Shown: positions 12,101 to 21,253 of the stretch, piece by piece | Numbering within the stretch: position 1 is the first letter of the stretch | How the letters are laid out: every line of letters starts with the position of its first letter | Virus record (IMG/VR): IMGVR_UViG_3300046010_000744 | Coordinates: 1-28,870 of that record | Reading direction: 5' to 3' (one strand) | Length of the DNA stretch: 28,870 bases | Origin: a virus | Notes under the pieces: generated by a model | What the model saw: the letters and a program-made list of their open reading frames with translations, nothing else | What the model was told of the DNA's origin: nothing | The model's database searches: none | Translations under genes and position numbers: made by a program

Positions 12101-14725
12101 GAGCATTTGGATAGCTTTACCAAGAGTCGTGTCCTGCGGTATGCGATCCTCAATAGCTTCAGCCAGCACCTCTTCAACAGCGGTAGCTTTGTCTAGACCT
12201 TCCTTGATCTTCTTATCAGCTAACTTCTTAACCTCTGAATTGGTTTCATAGAAGTTTTCCATGACTGAGTTGTATCTATTGCCAAGAATAGACCGTAGAC
12301 CAAAGTGACCAAGAGCTTCGTGAGTCAGAGTAACAAATGCATCTCTATACCCAGCGATATTGTCAGAAATGATATAGACCGTATTAGTTGGTGGATGATA
12401 TGCACCGCGGGGGTTCACACCATCTTCCTCAATTTGCTGCTGTAAATCGGCCGGCAACTCACTGATAGATTGAACAACCTCTGTGTTAGGTGCGTTAACC
12501 CAGCCCTCTTTAACCTTATTAATCAGCGCTTGAACCGCAGCTTTAGGATTGCCTTTGGTTCCGGGCTTAGTTTGTGCGTACAAAAAGTTATTACGATTGC
12601 CAAACTTTGCATTCTTAGCCAAAACAAATCGGCCGATCTGGTACACCTCATCAGCAGCAACGACTGGGCGTAGAGTCTTACGATCGTAGAAGAACGAATG
12701 ACGATTGGGATCTAGGCTGACCTGAGTCCACTCAGGATCCTCCATTAACTGTTGTACCCGGGAATAAATTTCTTCTGGAGGGGTATTGACCCATTTACCC
12801 TCAATGGTTTGCTGCGGCTTCTTTTGCCCAGCTCGACCCTCTTCAGACTTTGCTACATCAAATGCTGCCTCTTCGCTACGGATAGCCATTTTGGCATCGG
12901 TAATATGGCCAGCACTCTTGTAGCTTATGTTATCACCAGTGCTTTTCTTTTCAGGGTCTGCACCCTTGTGAACAGATACAACGCTACCCCGAAGACCAAC
13001 CTTTTTAGACTCTTTCAGGGCCGGAATATCCATGCGCAAACCAACCCGAGTGCCATCCTCTATCGGTGCATCGATCTTGGCCTGGTCTTTTTGAACCTTT
13101 GGAAGAGTTAAAACCTTTTGAAGTTCCTCGGAAGACAAGGGACTCTCAATAGCATCTGACTTTAAAGCTGGAACCGGTGTGTAATAATTTACATATCTGT
13201 CGTATTCAGCTTTAGCTGTAGCTTTTTCTTCCTCTGTTTTAGCAGCGGCTAGTTTTTCTTCAAGTTGACGGGCAGCAAGAACTACTTGCTCGTTACGCCC
13301 TTCTTTGAGTTTGAACCCTTCAGGAGCGGTTAATTTTGGAGGAGCCTCAGTCTCAGGCTCAGCAGCCTTAGTTATTTCAGGAGCTGTCTCAGCTTCCACC
13401 GGAGGGACTACTTTTGCAGGCTCTTCAACCTTAGCCTCTTCCTCAACCTCTTCGGTCACAGGCGTGGCCATCTTGGCATTCTTGCGGGCAAAGGCTGCGT
13501 TGACCGCCTCAGGCACAGACATGCCGCGGTTCAAGAAAGGATCTAAATCAAAGTCCGTGCCATCGCTACTCTTGGCCATGATAGTCCCATCGGGATTCTC
13601 AGTGACATCTACAGTGATAGGTTGGCCGCGGCGATTAACCGTGGAGTATTTGGTAATGGTTGGTTCAGCCGGTTTCTGTTCGGCCGCAATCTCCTCGGGC
13701 GTCTTCTTCTCAGCCGCTACCCGTGGCCCAGTGATTGCGCCAACTCCAGCACCAAGACCAGCACCAGCTAATCCTTCCAAAGTACCAGCAGCTACAGCTC
13801 CGCGAATGGCATCTACATCTAGACCCTCACGCTGCTGGGCAATGTTCGATGCAACTTGCTCTTGGAAGGCTTGTAGAAATTCTGGGCCAGCCTCAGTAGC
13901 GCCGGTAGTAACAGCCCGTCTGGCGACAGATTTTGAGGCTTCTTTAGCAGCTGCCTCAGCAGCTTTCTCAGTTGCCTCTTTGGCCAATATACGTTTGGTT
14001 AAAGCACCTATTGCAGCAGGTTCGACACCAACTACCGCAGTCAATCCACCCAGTGCTGATCCTAGTAGGATCTGGTCTAGATTTTTGCCGCCGTAGGATT
14101 GAGCTAGCTGCGCCCTTGCTTCCGCCTGATCTTCAGATACGCCGGCATCTTTAAGAGCTTGCTTGGTCTCTTCATAGATTGTTCCCTTGACCACGCCGGT
14201 ACCCATACCAACACCGGTCAATCCAGCGGTAACCTTTGGAGCTACTTTAAGAATTGTTCCTGCTAGGCCACCAGCAATGGTTGGAATAGCTGTGCCTGCT
14301 GCTTGAGAAAGCATATCGACCGGGGCTGTGGCAAAGGCTTTGACACCAGCTATCACCTGATCTAAGACGCCCTTGTCCTCAGCTTCTTTCATAATCCGCG
14401 CGATCTCTTTCTGATCGTTGCGGGCCTGGGCTGACATCAAATCATTGAGATATCCTTCGGTTCCCTTGAGTGCCTGGCTAACGGGGTTATCTGCACCAAA
14501 GATGTCGGACAACATCCGAATGCCGGATGTAACGCCTTTGGCTACACCTAGCGGAACGTCTGCTATCTGACGTAGAACACCGCTTTCCGGTTCTTTCGGA
14601 GCAGCCGCGGGGGATGCTAGCGGCGTTGGTGATCCACCGTATTTGCGAGCCAAATCCTCAAGAGGATCGGCAGCTAATGGCGCAGGACTACCGCCATACT
14701 TCCTTGCCAGGGCTTCGTAATCCAT
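9188..14725 (-). CDS. Giant polyvalent inner-virion-type protein with metallopeptidase motif
   Basis: 1845 residues. The N-terminus repeats ARKYGGSP twice (about residues 7-33). Residues 60-340 are Gly/Ala-rich amphipathic segments of the kind seen in ejected or membrane-inserting phage proteins. A Glu/Pro-rich linker follows. Around residues 640-860 there is a polyvalent-protein region (RHSFFYDRK, then ADEVYQIGRFVLAKNAKFG) ending in THEALGHFG, an HExxH zinc-protease motif at H802, E803 and H807, with Glu residues near 850-860 as possible third ligand. The long C-terminal half is helical, with one hydrophobic segment (TTGTVMALSLIYAMAM). Such giant proteins are delivered into the cell with the DNA, as in podovirus inner cores. 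It ends the late operon. Its start overlaps the stop of the preceding gene (TAATG). Confidence 0.85.
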   Translation of the reverse strand: MDYEALARKYGGSPAPLAADPLEDLARKYGGSPTPLASPAAAPKEPESGVLRQIADVPLGVAKGVTSGIRMLSDIFGADNPVSQALKGTEGYLNDLMSAQARNDQKEIARIMKEAEDKGVLDQVIAGVKAFATAPVDMLSQAAGTAIPTIAGGLAGTILKVAPKVTAGLTGVGMGTGVVKGTIYEETKQALKDAGVSEDQAEARAQLAQSYGGKNLDQILLGSALGGLTAVVGVEPAAIGALTKRILAKEATEKAAEAAAKEASKSVARRAVTTGATEAGPEFLQAFQEQVASNIAQQREGLDVDAIRGAVAAGTLEGLAGAGLGAGVGAITGPRVAAEKKTPEEIAAEQKPAEPTITKYSTVNRRGQPITVDVTENPDGTIMAKSSDGTDFDLDPFLNRGMSVPEAVNAAFARKNAKMATPVTEEVEEEAKVEEPAKVVPPVEAETAPEITKAAEPETEAPPKLTAPEGFKLKEGRNEQVVLAARQLEEKLAAAKTEEEKATAKAEYDRYVNYYTPVPALKSDAIESPLSSEELQKVLTLPKVQKDQAKIDAPIEDGTRVGLRMDIPALKESKKVGLRGSVVSVHKGADPEKKSTGDNISYKSAGHITDAKMAIRSEEAAFDVAKSEEGRAGQKKPQQTIEGKWVNTPPEEIYSRVQQLMEDPEWTQVSLDPNRHSFFYDRKTLRPVVAADEVYQIGRFVLAKNAKFGNRNNFLYAQTKPGTKGNPKAAVQALINKVKEGWVNAPNTEVVQSISELPADLQQQIEEDGVNPRGAYHPPTNTVYIISDNIAGYRDAFVTLTHEALGHFGLRSILGNRYNSVMENFYETNSEVKKLADKKIKEGLDKATAVEEVLAEAIEDRIPQDTTLGKAIQMLKNIIRQFAKMLGVKTLNDAEVQSLLDSARDYVIEGRSKAAAPSAEGRAVFAKAKKPAAKRSSAGQAAMDTVESLGRQQKVEPTLVEKANELFKKASENPSLTKEATKKAIITFLDKIETKAFATDAALNNAIRRMIDDTTMSQEDKIGLLLSISSNQAVHADALASLFIQYGSINYDPKLYKYEAVNDPNNFIELSKSLDEIAKNHGLTKEEAERVGHTFFEARRLNGVMEYNERIDAEVFDARDKLQKAIDDGDANAEKIAEQELRKATKKYKYVHMDRDQIDAGLELAKTIPELEKVADIWGGIRQNAIRVLVDSGLWSEDEAEVMLSNIDYVPFYREDQIEKNLGPKEILRGLQVQAKEKKFKGSDLPVADIFDNMVRWTQYAVKRSVMNKLAQAKVNAAVEFGLATPVTEAKKGPNAVRVWENGEPRFYDMADPLFMESFAGLESVALPIWKVFASMSNFLRQSVVLYPLFSVSQVPQDAFAAMFSSGLKTRFALSIPARAVKEFIQTLTKSSKVHEELKRFGAVGIRDFSAAVARNDAEVAAGLKKTPGIWNKVKGMLEHISMASDNAVRQAVYSASIAQGLSPAEAIEKAFAIINFRNRGSSPTIRMLGQVVPFFNAYLAAQHVAIKTISGVGISPSAREDALKTLAATTGTVMALSLIYAMAMDDDEDYIDKPSVMRDRLFIIPGTGMTIPIRTDIFSMPKILTEHMYMLMTDQGMADGRKFRDSMKAALGNILLGPTPVPQAIKPAVEVAVNYNFFQGRPLIGTFQKGLELERQFNDSTSELAKLFGQTGLISPIAADHLFRGMLGSLGGLIVYATNPILHNAVGVPRPELSFTEAIAALPGTSGFISRPFETGLKNDFYVLRDEVAKAANTFNDIKRRSPADIEEFLANEDKATRVGMQKAVNNITEALSNIRRRISVITNLPASEMSASEKRTEINQLREMERDMLRNIDIKELRRMANL

Positions 14726-16410
14726 TACCTGATTCCGGCTTCACGTTTAAATTGATCTGCTGCCTGTTGATTGGGGAAATACATTGACCTGCCATTTGGT
14801 AACTTCACCTCTACGTTGCCTCCGGCCGCTTGGGTATCCGCCGCAGGTAATGAACCAACGCCATATCCACGCAGTATGCGATTACGTGCCGCCTCTACTT
14901 GCTCTTCAATGTAGTTTGGATTGGCCTTAATTTTTTCGTTCAATCCCTTATCCATCATACCTTCGGCCCGCTTACGAAGATCACTACGAACCCGTTCTGC
15001 CTCAAGATTCGCCGCGGTCATTGCACGATTGAAGTTATTTATGTCTCGACTTTCAACAAGTTTTGCTGATTCGATGTCACCTGAACGACGACGATACTCT
15101 TCTAAGCTACCAAGCTCACCCTGTTTAAGTTTGATATCAGAACGAATCTTGGCAAGATCTTGACGCAATTTTTTCTCCTGAGCTTCGAAAGCTTCAGCAG
15201 CAGTCATATCACCACGACGGATAGCATCACGCTTGGCAGCAACAGTAAACTTCAGATCCTCCATCTCCATGTCCTGCTTATCACGGAGAGCGCGTTGCTC
15301 CTCACGATACTTAGACGAAGCAGCTACACCGGACGCACCTTGCGTACCAAAGGTACCGCCACGAGGACCGGCTGCAACGCCCTGGAGAAACCTAGTAAGT
15401 TCCGTCATAGGTTGATCAGCTCTCTCCGCTTCACGACGACGTTGAATATCACCAAGTCTTTTTTCGCGTTCATCAAGGTATGCTTCACTAATTCCCATAG
15501 CTTTCTGACGGCGTCGCTGTTCATTAATGATTTCATCAAAACTGCGAGCTGGCGTATCGGGAAACATTTCATCCGCGCTCATACCAAGCGCACTGACTAC
15601 TGCTTGTGAAAGCGCTCTGGGAGTTGTGGGAAGTGACCCAATACCAGTTCTTGAAGCGACACCCGGTGCAGCTGCGGCAGAAGGAGCTGCCGATGGCGGT
15701 GGTTCCGTTGGCGATACTTGACGAGGAGCAGGAGTAGGCTGTGCTTTAACCCGATCAGGAATTTTACCGGATCGGTTGTACTCTTGAAGTTCAGAAAGAG
15801 TCATAAGTTCTTTTTCTTCAGGAGTTGCTTCACGCTCTTTGGTATCTCTGGGACTTGTTTCTTGCACAAAAGAATCAAACGTACCATTGAATGCTACGAT
15901 TCCGCCGCCTGCGTAGTCGCTGCGTTTAAACATGTTTTGTATTGGAATACCGGCGACTCCTGGACGACGCTTTTGCATCATCTTCATCATCATCAACTTC
16001 TTCATCATCTCAGGATTAACCTGACCGCCAGCCTGGTAGTCCCGGGGAACCACGATGTCATCAATGAATCCACCACCCGCTAACTGAGCTGGCTCAGAGG
16101 TTGTCGTATTCGGTGCGGCCATAGGCATATTTGCCTGAATGCCTTGTTGCTGTTGAGCGGCTTGCCGCTGACGGCTGCCCTGAAGCGCCATGAGTCCAGT
16201 GGCCTGCTCGATCTGCTGCTTAACCGTGGGCGCACCTTCCATCTCTTGAGCTTGATCGGCAGCGGCTGACTCTTGCATCTTCTTGCGGCGGTTCAGTTCG
16301 CCCAAGGCAAGGAACGGGGGAACCTGTGGGTTTGACCCGTTGGCGTACTGCATCAGTGCCTGCATCGGAACGTCTTTAAGACGTTCTTGAAGTTGAACAA
16401 GATTCATCAT
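14725..16410 (-). CDS. Internal virion-type protein, coiled-coil rich
   Basis: 561 residues. Order: a short helical start, a Gln/Ala-rich tract (RQRQAAQQQQGIQA), glycine motifs LAGGGFIDD and YAGGGIVAFNG (about 110-170) around a Met/Lys-rich MMKKLMMMKMMQKRR, a Pro/Ala linker (210-260), then a long charged coiled coil (about 300-500) and a C-terminal KLPNGRSMYFPNQQAADQFKREAG. The composition resembles internal or ejection proteins of podoviruses; no enzyme motif is seen. GGAAGA before the ATG supports the start. It overlaps both neighbours, so the three genes 14725-17288 and the giant protein are probably made together. Confidence 0.75.
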   Translation of the reverse strand: MMNLVQLQERLKDVPMQALMQYANGSNPQVPPFLALGELNRRKKMQESAAADQAQEMEGAPTVKQQIEQATGLMALQGSRQRQAAQQQQGIQANMPMAAPNTTTSEPAQLAGGGFIDDIVVPRDYQAGGQVNPEMMKKLMMMKMMQKRRPGVAGIPIQNMFKRSDYAGGGIVAFNGTFDSFVQETSPRDTKEREATPEEKELMTLSELQEYNRSGKIPDRVKAQPTPAPRQVSPTEPPPSAAPSAAAAPGVASRTGIGSLPTTPRALSQAVVSALGMSADEMFPDTPARSFDEIINEQRRRQKAMGISEAYLDEREKRLGDIQRRREAERADQPMTELTRFLQGVAAGPRGGTFGTQGASGVAASSKYREEQRALRDKQDMEMEDLKFTVAAKRDAIRRGDMTAAEAFEAQEKKLRQDLAKIRSDIKLKQGELGSLEEYRRRSGDIESAKLVESRDINNFNRAMTAANLEAERVRSDLRKRAEGMMDKGLNEKIKANPNYIEEQVEAARNRILRGYGVGSLPAADTQAAGGNVEVKLPNGRSMYFPNQQAADQFKREAGIR

Positions 16411-17288
16411 GACTGTCTTCCGATCTGTCCAAGAATTTTGAGAAGTTCTAAAGTGGTTCCAGCACCGCCTGCGGCAGACTGGAATGCGCTTGGTGCAGGC
16501 TGGTAGAAGCTAGCTGCGGCAATTGGCAGACCAGCAAGCATATTTCTTTGGAACTCAAGCTGTTCTCTTGGGTACTGAATCTCGCGCAGATATTGGTTGT
16601 AGTCTGCGGTCAGTCCAGCCTGCTCGATGTCACGCTGAGCTGCACCAGCGGAAAGCTGTTGTTGGAGACCTCTTAGTCCATACTCGCCCTCTTGAGACCC
16701 AGCTTGAGTCAGTGCTTGGGTTGCGGCAGTTTGAGCGGCAAGCCCACGAAGCCCTGCGTCAATGTCAGCTTGGCGTTGTTTCTGTGCGGCTTCAAACGCT
16801 CCGGCGTATCCCTTGCCAGTAACGTCGCTTAATAAGGTTTGAAGGTTGCGCTGTGCTTCTGCCTCCATGATCGCCTGACGGGAACCGCCATAAGCCCCTG
16901 CTTGAGCCATACGGCCTTGCATCTGGTTACGAGCAATCTCAGCCTGACGGTTTGCCTCGCGGCGCTGTGGTTCTAAAACAGCCTCAAGGTACGGATTCAT
17001 GTAGGACTGAACCGTTCCAACCGTAGGCATGTATTGTTGGCTAGTGCCAAATGTCTGCTGGGCCTGCTGTCCTGCCGTGGTCAGAGCCGTGGGTACAGTC
17101 AGTCCGCCTATTCCCTGGAAGGCTTGCGTCTGTAGCGCAGATGGGCCGCTGGTTAATTGACCGGTGTAAGGTTGATAAGGAAGCTCAGAAAATGCCTGAG
17201 CCTTACCGAGCATGTCGGTTACATACGGGCCAGCCCACGTTGATAGTGAGCCTTCTTGACCGCCTGTGGTTTCCATTCCTGTTGCCAT
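16407..17288 (-). CDS. Ala/Gln-rich virion or ejection protein
   Basis: 293 residues, rich in Ala, Gln and Gly. An N-terminal WAGPYVTDMLGKAQAFSELPYQPYTG leads to a repeated helical middle (NRQAEIARNQMQGRMAQAG, AFEAAQKQRQADIDAG) with the phrase GAYGGSRQAIMEAEAQRN, typical of phage internal proteins that line or pass through the tail. It has no signal peptide or catalytic motif. AAGGA six bases before the ATG fixes the start. It lies between two other putative internal proteins. A structural or DNA-ejection role is inferred from composition and context. Confidence 0.72.
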   Translation of the reverse strand: MATGMETTGGQEGSLSTWAGPYVTDMLGKAQAFSELPYQPYTGQLTSGPSALQTQAFQGIGGLTVPTALTTAGQQAQQTFGTSQQYMPTVGTVQSYMNPYLEAVLEPQRREANRQAEIARNQMQGRMAQAGAYGGSRQAIMEAEAQRNLQTLLSDVTGKGYAGAFEAAQKQRQADIDAGLRGLAAQTAATQALTQAGSQEGEYGLRGLQQQLSAGAAQRDIEQAGLTADYNQYLREIQYPREQLEFQRNMLAGLPIAAASFYQPAPSAFQSAAGGAGTTLELLKILGQIGRQS

Positions 17289-17297
17289 GTCAGTTCC

Positions 17298-18569
17298 TTA
17301 CGCCGGGGTGTATTTCCGGGGGTTAATCTGCTTACCTTGTTTAGTTGTTCCAGTCCGAGCATTACGAATCTTGTCCATCATGTCATATAGCACATCCGCC
17401 CCAGCATCGGAGTTGCCGTTGCCAAGGTGCGATACCACATCTGCTGGAATTACAAACTCGCCATGACTGAGCCGAGCGGGTTGCTTGCCATCAATGTCGG
17501 TCTTGATCTTGTCGGCCATACCGTCTGTGCCGCCACGAAGATACCGAGCTGGGCGTCCACCAGCGGCCATTGACATCAAGCCGCCTTGAGCTGCACGTTG
17601 ATAGGTTACCCCTCCGGTTAAAGATGGGATGCCTGCGCCACCAGGACGACGGCCTCCAGCTGTTGGGGATGTCGGAGTGCCACGAGTTGCGGTGTATTTG
17701 GGGATACCACCGGTGTATCCAACCGGCCCTTTAGGTGCCGAGCCTTTGCCAAGCAGTCCAAGCAGACCACCAAGAAGGGCCATTAGGAGGGCATTGTCTT
17801 TGGATGTCAAAGTTTTTAACAACTCTGACTGCTCTTTAACGGTATCGGTTTTTTTAGTATCTGTCTTGGTATCAGTTTTTGTTGTCGTTGTTGTACCAGT
17901 ACCACCTGATCGACTGCCTCCTACTTCATCGGCAGCCTCCCCAAATCCTTCTATGCCAGGAATATAAGTTCCAGAACGCGAACCGCCAACTTCATCTGCG
18001 GCTTCCCCAAAACCTTCAATTCCAGGAATGTAGGTTCCGGAACGCGAACCACCAACTTCGTCTGCGGCTTCACCAAATCCCTCTATTCCAGGACTTATGT
18101 CTTTTAAAACGTCACCAAACGTCTCACTATAATCAACACCGCCACTTAAACTTCCGCCAACTTCGTCTGCTGCTTCACCAAATCCCGATATTCCAGGAGT
18201 AATATCTCGGAGAACATCACCAAAAGTTTCACCATAATCAATACCTTCGCCATATCCAAAATCAAACTGTGGTGTGTCGCCAGCAACAAATGGAGTTTCT
18301 TCGAATGTGTATGTAGTCTCTGGAATAAGATCTGAAATTCCTCCTGGAATTCCATACCCATAGTCTAGATTTGATAAATAGTCATAATTTAAATTACCAA
18401 GATCAACTATCCCGCTTAAGTCGCCAAAACTAATAGCGTCACTAAGATCAGTTATATTTCCAAGATTGTTAAACAAATTACTTACTGATATATCTGGTAT
18501 GTCAACAGGCATTCCTGCGTCCACAAAGGAGCTACCGGTCCACCAATCTTCAATATCTAAATCATCCAT
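17298..18569 (-). CDS. Virion-associated protein with tandem Gly/Glu repeats
   Basis: 423 residues. The first 120 are acidic and Gly/Asp/Tyr-rich (DIPDISVSNLFNNLGN). Residues about 125-225 carry four copies of PGIxGFGEAADEVGGSxSG, the first two preceded by DYxETFGDVLxDI. A Thr/Lys tract (TTTTTKTDTKTDTKKTDT), a short hydrophobic NALLMALLGGLLGLLGKG and a Gly/Pro stretch follow. The C-terminal 60 residues (ARLSHGEFVIPADVVSHLGNG, then VLYDMMDKIRNARTG) form a compact domain of a type I have seen in other phage virion-region proteins. Role unknown; a structural protein made with its neighbours is most likely. It starts 7 bases after the DUF4214 gene. Confidence 0.75.
   Translation of the reverse strand: MDDLDIEDWWTGSSFVDAGMPVDIPDISVSNLFNNLGNITDLSDAISFGDLSGIVDLGNLNYDYLSNLDYGYGIPGGISDLIPETTYTFEETPFVAGDTPQFDFGYGEGIDYGETFGDVLRDITPGISGFGEAADEVGGSLSGGVDYSETFGDVLKDISPGIEGFGEAADEVGGSRSGTYIPGIEGFGEAADEVGGSRSGTYIPGIEGFGEAADEVGGSRSGGTGTTTTTKTDTKTDTKKTDTVKEQSELLKTLTSKDNALLMALLGGLLGLLGKGSAPKGPVGYTGGIPKYTATRGTPTSPTAGGRRPGGAGIPSLTGGVTYQRAAQGGLMSMAAGGRPARYLRGGTDGMADKIKTDIDGKQPARLSHGEFVIPADVVSHLGNGNSDAGADVLYDMMDKIRNARTGTTKQGKQINPRKYTPA
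17905..18200. repeat. 66-bp tandem coding repeats
   Basis: The segment starting CTTCATCGGCAGCC (17924) recurs at 17990 and 18056, exactly 66 bases apart, and again at 18161 after a 105-base step that contains an extra module. Each unit encodes GFGEAADEVGGS. Copies differ by several silent changes, so they are not very recent, but the frame and period are exact. The units are in-frame coding repeats, not a CRISPR array. Confidence 0.9.
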
Positions 18570-18576
18570 GTCTATC

Positions 18577-21174
18577 TCATTTCTTTGGTGGCGGATTTGT
18601 TACTTGAGCAATACGCATTAAATCTGCTGGAGTAAGTCTTCCGCTCAAAATTGCAGGTGCAAAAGCTGCGAGTAAATTTTTATCAAAATCACCGGTTGGG
18701 ACATTTTGTAACAACGCACCAATTCCCTCAGATGTTCCTAATCTTGTAAGTGCATCCACTACATCACGATCTGAAAGCGCAGCGGTCGTTGCTGTGCCAA
18801 GTCCTCTGGATACTATTGATGGTGCGCCTAAAGCAGAGGCTCCTAGTTGAACACCAGATCCGGCTAAGTTAGTTCCAAATGCTTTTAAATAATCATCAAG
18901 ACCACGAGTACCAGCAGGTAATGCTCCAATACCAGAACTGATTATTGATTTTGCAATCATATCTGGCGTGATAGAGGCCGGAAGAATACCTGTTAATCCG
19001 CTTGGTAATAAGTTTGCCACTGATCTAGTTGCAGCTGACAACGGCGCAGGTGTTGCGGCTCCAGTTAGTGCATCAATTCCAGGGGTAGTTAAATACGCAC
19101 CAAGGGCCATTGATATTGGCTTGATTGACAAGACTTCCATGATGTTGTTAAAGAGATCACCAAAGAATCCGCTACTTGTATTGGGATCTTCAAAGTCATA
19201 CACACGCTGAACTTTGACCGGTACCAGCTTATCGTTAGCTGATGTGTACAAAATTGATGCGTGTTTGGAGTTTTCTTTAACGTCGTCAATGCCCAGCGTC
19301 TTGGCTGCTGCTGGATCTAGGGTATCGGTACGGCCCTGCCAAAGATAAAGATCTTTGTATTTATTGTTTAGATCTTCATAAATATCTTTGATGTCTTTGT
19401 ACTGCGGTGTTTTAGACGGATCTTTGTAAGTGTCTTTTGCAATTTCATCAAGCCGTGCTTTGGTGTTTTTGTAGTAGTCGTATGCCGATGTTGACTCAAA
19501 GTTTCTGGTGTACCTGGCTACGCTTGATGGATCTTCGGCACCGGAATACTTATCGCCAGCCATTTGCATAGCAAAGAATTGTTCGGCTGTAACTGGTACC
19601 TTATAAGTGCGCTCTGGATTGTCAGGATCTTTTCGTTCTACATAAACAACATCCATCGCAGATCCAGTTTCCGGATCAACTTGTCTCTGAACACCACCAA
19701 GCCTGTTTAGTTCTTTCTCAATTCGTGCAAAGTCACTTATGTCATCTTTGCTTGCGGTTACTCCGAAAACACCAGTTCCTCTGGCTAATGCACCTTGCCA
19801 TTTACTGTGTGGGTCTGCTCCAACATATTGATGACGGATGTTATCTGTCATGTCCTGCATTCCACCAATAAAGACTTCACCGTCTTTATCAAGCATGTTA
19901 TCAAATGCTTTTTTGTGGAGGATTGGCAGGTTTGTGCGTGGGTCAACACCGTAAGTGTTTGATGTTTCCTCGCCACGCTTAATTTCTCCAATAGGAGAAT
20001 AAATCGTTAATGCCGTTGGATTCTTTTTGAAAAATTCAGAATTAGGAGCGCGAACAGCGGCGTCTTGAAGAATGTTTGTTTTTACATCCTCTGTCAGACC
20101 ATATTTCAAAAGCTGGTCATATAAATTTTTTGTTTTTTTATCAACTTCTTTATCTTGCAATAAATTCTTAGCAGTATTTAAGGCGTCTTCTTTTGAAGCA
20201 CCATAAATGTTTTGCATAATATTTGCTGCACGATTGGCTTCCTGATACCGATTAGCCGGAGAATTTTCAAGAGTTTTTTCAATATTCTCAATGCTTAAAT
20301 TTGAAAACTTTTTTGGATCAAAAACAGTTTTTGATAAGTCACCTGCTTTAAGGCTTAAGAACTTTTCAAGGGTCGCTTGTTCTTCAGTATCGCCAATGGT
20401 AGAAGTGACTATGTCTTGGAATCGAGTTCCAAACCCTTCAGATCCTTTTGTTAAGTAATCTTGAATCTGTTGCAGTGAGTACGGAGACTTGCCCTGATAA
20501 GCCTGCATTATTTCATTTGGATCAATTCCATACTCTTTTGAAGCTTGGGCTATCTTGACAGGGTCTTGGACATTTGCATTGATGTAATCAACGATGTCTT
20601 TGTATCCAAATCCGCTAGTGCCTTTTAAGTATTCTTCAGGGGCAAAAATGTCTTTTCCAATAGCCTTTTGTGCGGCCAAGCGATCTTCTAAACCTTGCGC
20701 ACCATAAGCCAAAGCATCGCGAAGTTGATCTGTTGTCAAAGCCCCGCTTTGTAACTGACTGGTGTAATACTCAGCGCCTGGCTTATCAGCGGCTCGACCT
20801 AAAACATTTTGATAAGCTGAGCTAACTAACTCTGGTGCGGCAGCTGCACGAAATTCAGCAATTTCTGTTGGATCAATTGTTTCTCCAAATTTGCTTGCCC
20901 AGAATTTTTGTCCCTCTACATCAGGAGCGCGACCCAAAACATCTGTGTAAAGTTGTTGAACTGTAAACGGCTGAAGACTTGGAAGGCCAGCTCCTCCTAG
21001 GTATTCCGCTTGCTGGGTTGGCGTGTACCCAGCGGCTTTTTGAATATCAGACGAAGAGATGCCATACTGCTGTGCAGCCTGCGCAATCGCCTGTGGGTTG
21101 TTAATATTTTGAGCGATAAAGTTACTTATATCGCTTGATGTAAATTGCCCTTGATTTCCGAAGACGTCAGCCAT
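18577..21174 (-). CDS. Large virion protein with DUF4214 repeats
   Basis: 865 residues from MADVFGNQG. An in-frame TTG two codons earlier is possible, but AGGG eight bases before the ATG favours this start. Two DUF4214-type motifs, LYTDVLGRAPDVEGQKFW (about 76-93) and AYQNVLGRAADKPGAEYY (about 120-137), are found in adhesive or matrix-like proteins. Other repeats share IVDYINANVQDPVKIAQASKEYGID with the N-terminal FIAQNINNPQAIAQAAQQYGIS. The central part is charged and helical. The last 180 residues are hydrophobic and Gly/Ala-rich. It is the first gene after a strong internal promoter. It is probably a structural or ejected protein. Confidence 0.78.
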   Translation of the reverse strand: MADVFGNQGQFTSSDISNFIAQNINNPQAIAQAAQQYGISSSDIQKAAGYTPTQQAEYLGGAGLPSLQPFTVQQLYTDVLGRAPDVEGQKFWASKFGETIDPTEIAEFRAAAAPELVSSAYQNVLGRAADKPGAEYYTSQLQSGALTTDQLRDALAYGAQGLEDRLAAQKAIGKDIFAPEEYLKGTSGFGYKDIVDYINANVQDPVKIAQASKEYGIDPNEIMQAYQGKSPYSLQQIQDYLTKGSEGFGTRFQDIVTSTIGDTEEQATLEKFLSLKAGDLSKTVFDPKKFSNLSIENIEKTLENSPANRYQEANRAANIMQNIYGASKEDALNTAKNLLQDKEVDKKTKNLYDQLLKYGLTEDVKTNILQDAAVRAPNSEFFKKNPTALTIYSPIGEIKRGEETSNTYGVDPRTNLPILHKKAFDNMLDKDGEVFIGGMQDMTDNIRHQYVGADPHSKWQGALARGTGVFGVTASKDDISDFARIEKELNRLGGVQRQVDPETGSAMDVVYVERKDPDNPERTYKVPVTAEQFFAMQMAGDKYSGAEDPSSVARYTRNFESTSAYDYYKNTKARLDEIAKDTYKDPSKTPQYKDIKDIYEDLNNKYKDLYLWQGRTDTLDPAAAKTLGIDDVKENSKHASILYTSANDKLVPVKVQRVYDFEDPNTSSGFFGDLFNNIMEVLSIKPISMALGAYLTTPGIDALTGAATPAPLSAATRSVANLLPSGLTGILPASITPDMIAKSIISSGIGALPAGTRGLDDYLKAFGTNLAGSGVQLGASALGAPSIVSRGLGTATTAALSDRDVVDALTRLGTSEGIGALLQNVPTGDFDKNLLAAFAPAILSGRLTPADLMRIAQVTNPPPKK

Positions 21175-21253
21175 GCTCAATCCCTAAGATTGGTTTCACT
21201 ACGGAATGCGCACGGCTGGGCGGGGCCGGAATTAACCCTACAGATTGGTCGGG

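Noticed and set aside
13305-14096. A 263-residue open frame on the plus strand
   Set aside because: It lies opposite the Ala/Glu-rich N-terminal region of the giant protein. Its Ser/Ala/Val-rich, low-complexity composition is what antisense of such a region gives, and it has no ribosome binding site or recognisable motif.
17905-18200. Regular repeats resembling a CRISPR array
   Set aside because: The repeats are in-frame, contiguous and coding, there are no unique spacers of constant size between them, and no cas genes are present (the Cas4-like exonuclease belongs to the recombination module).
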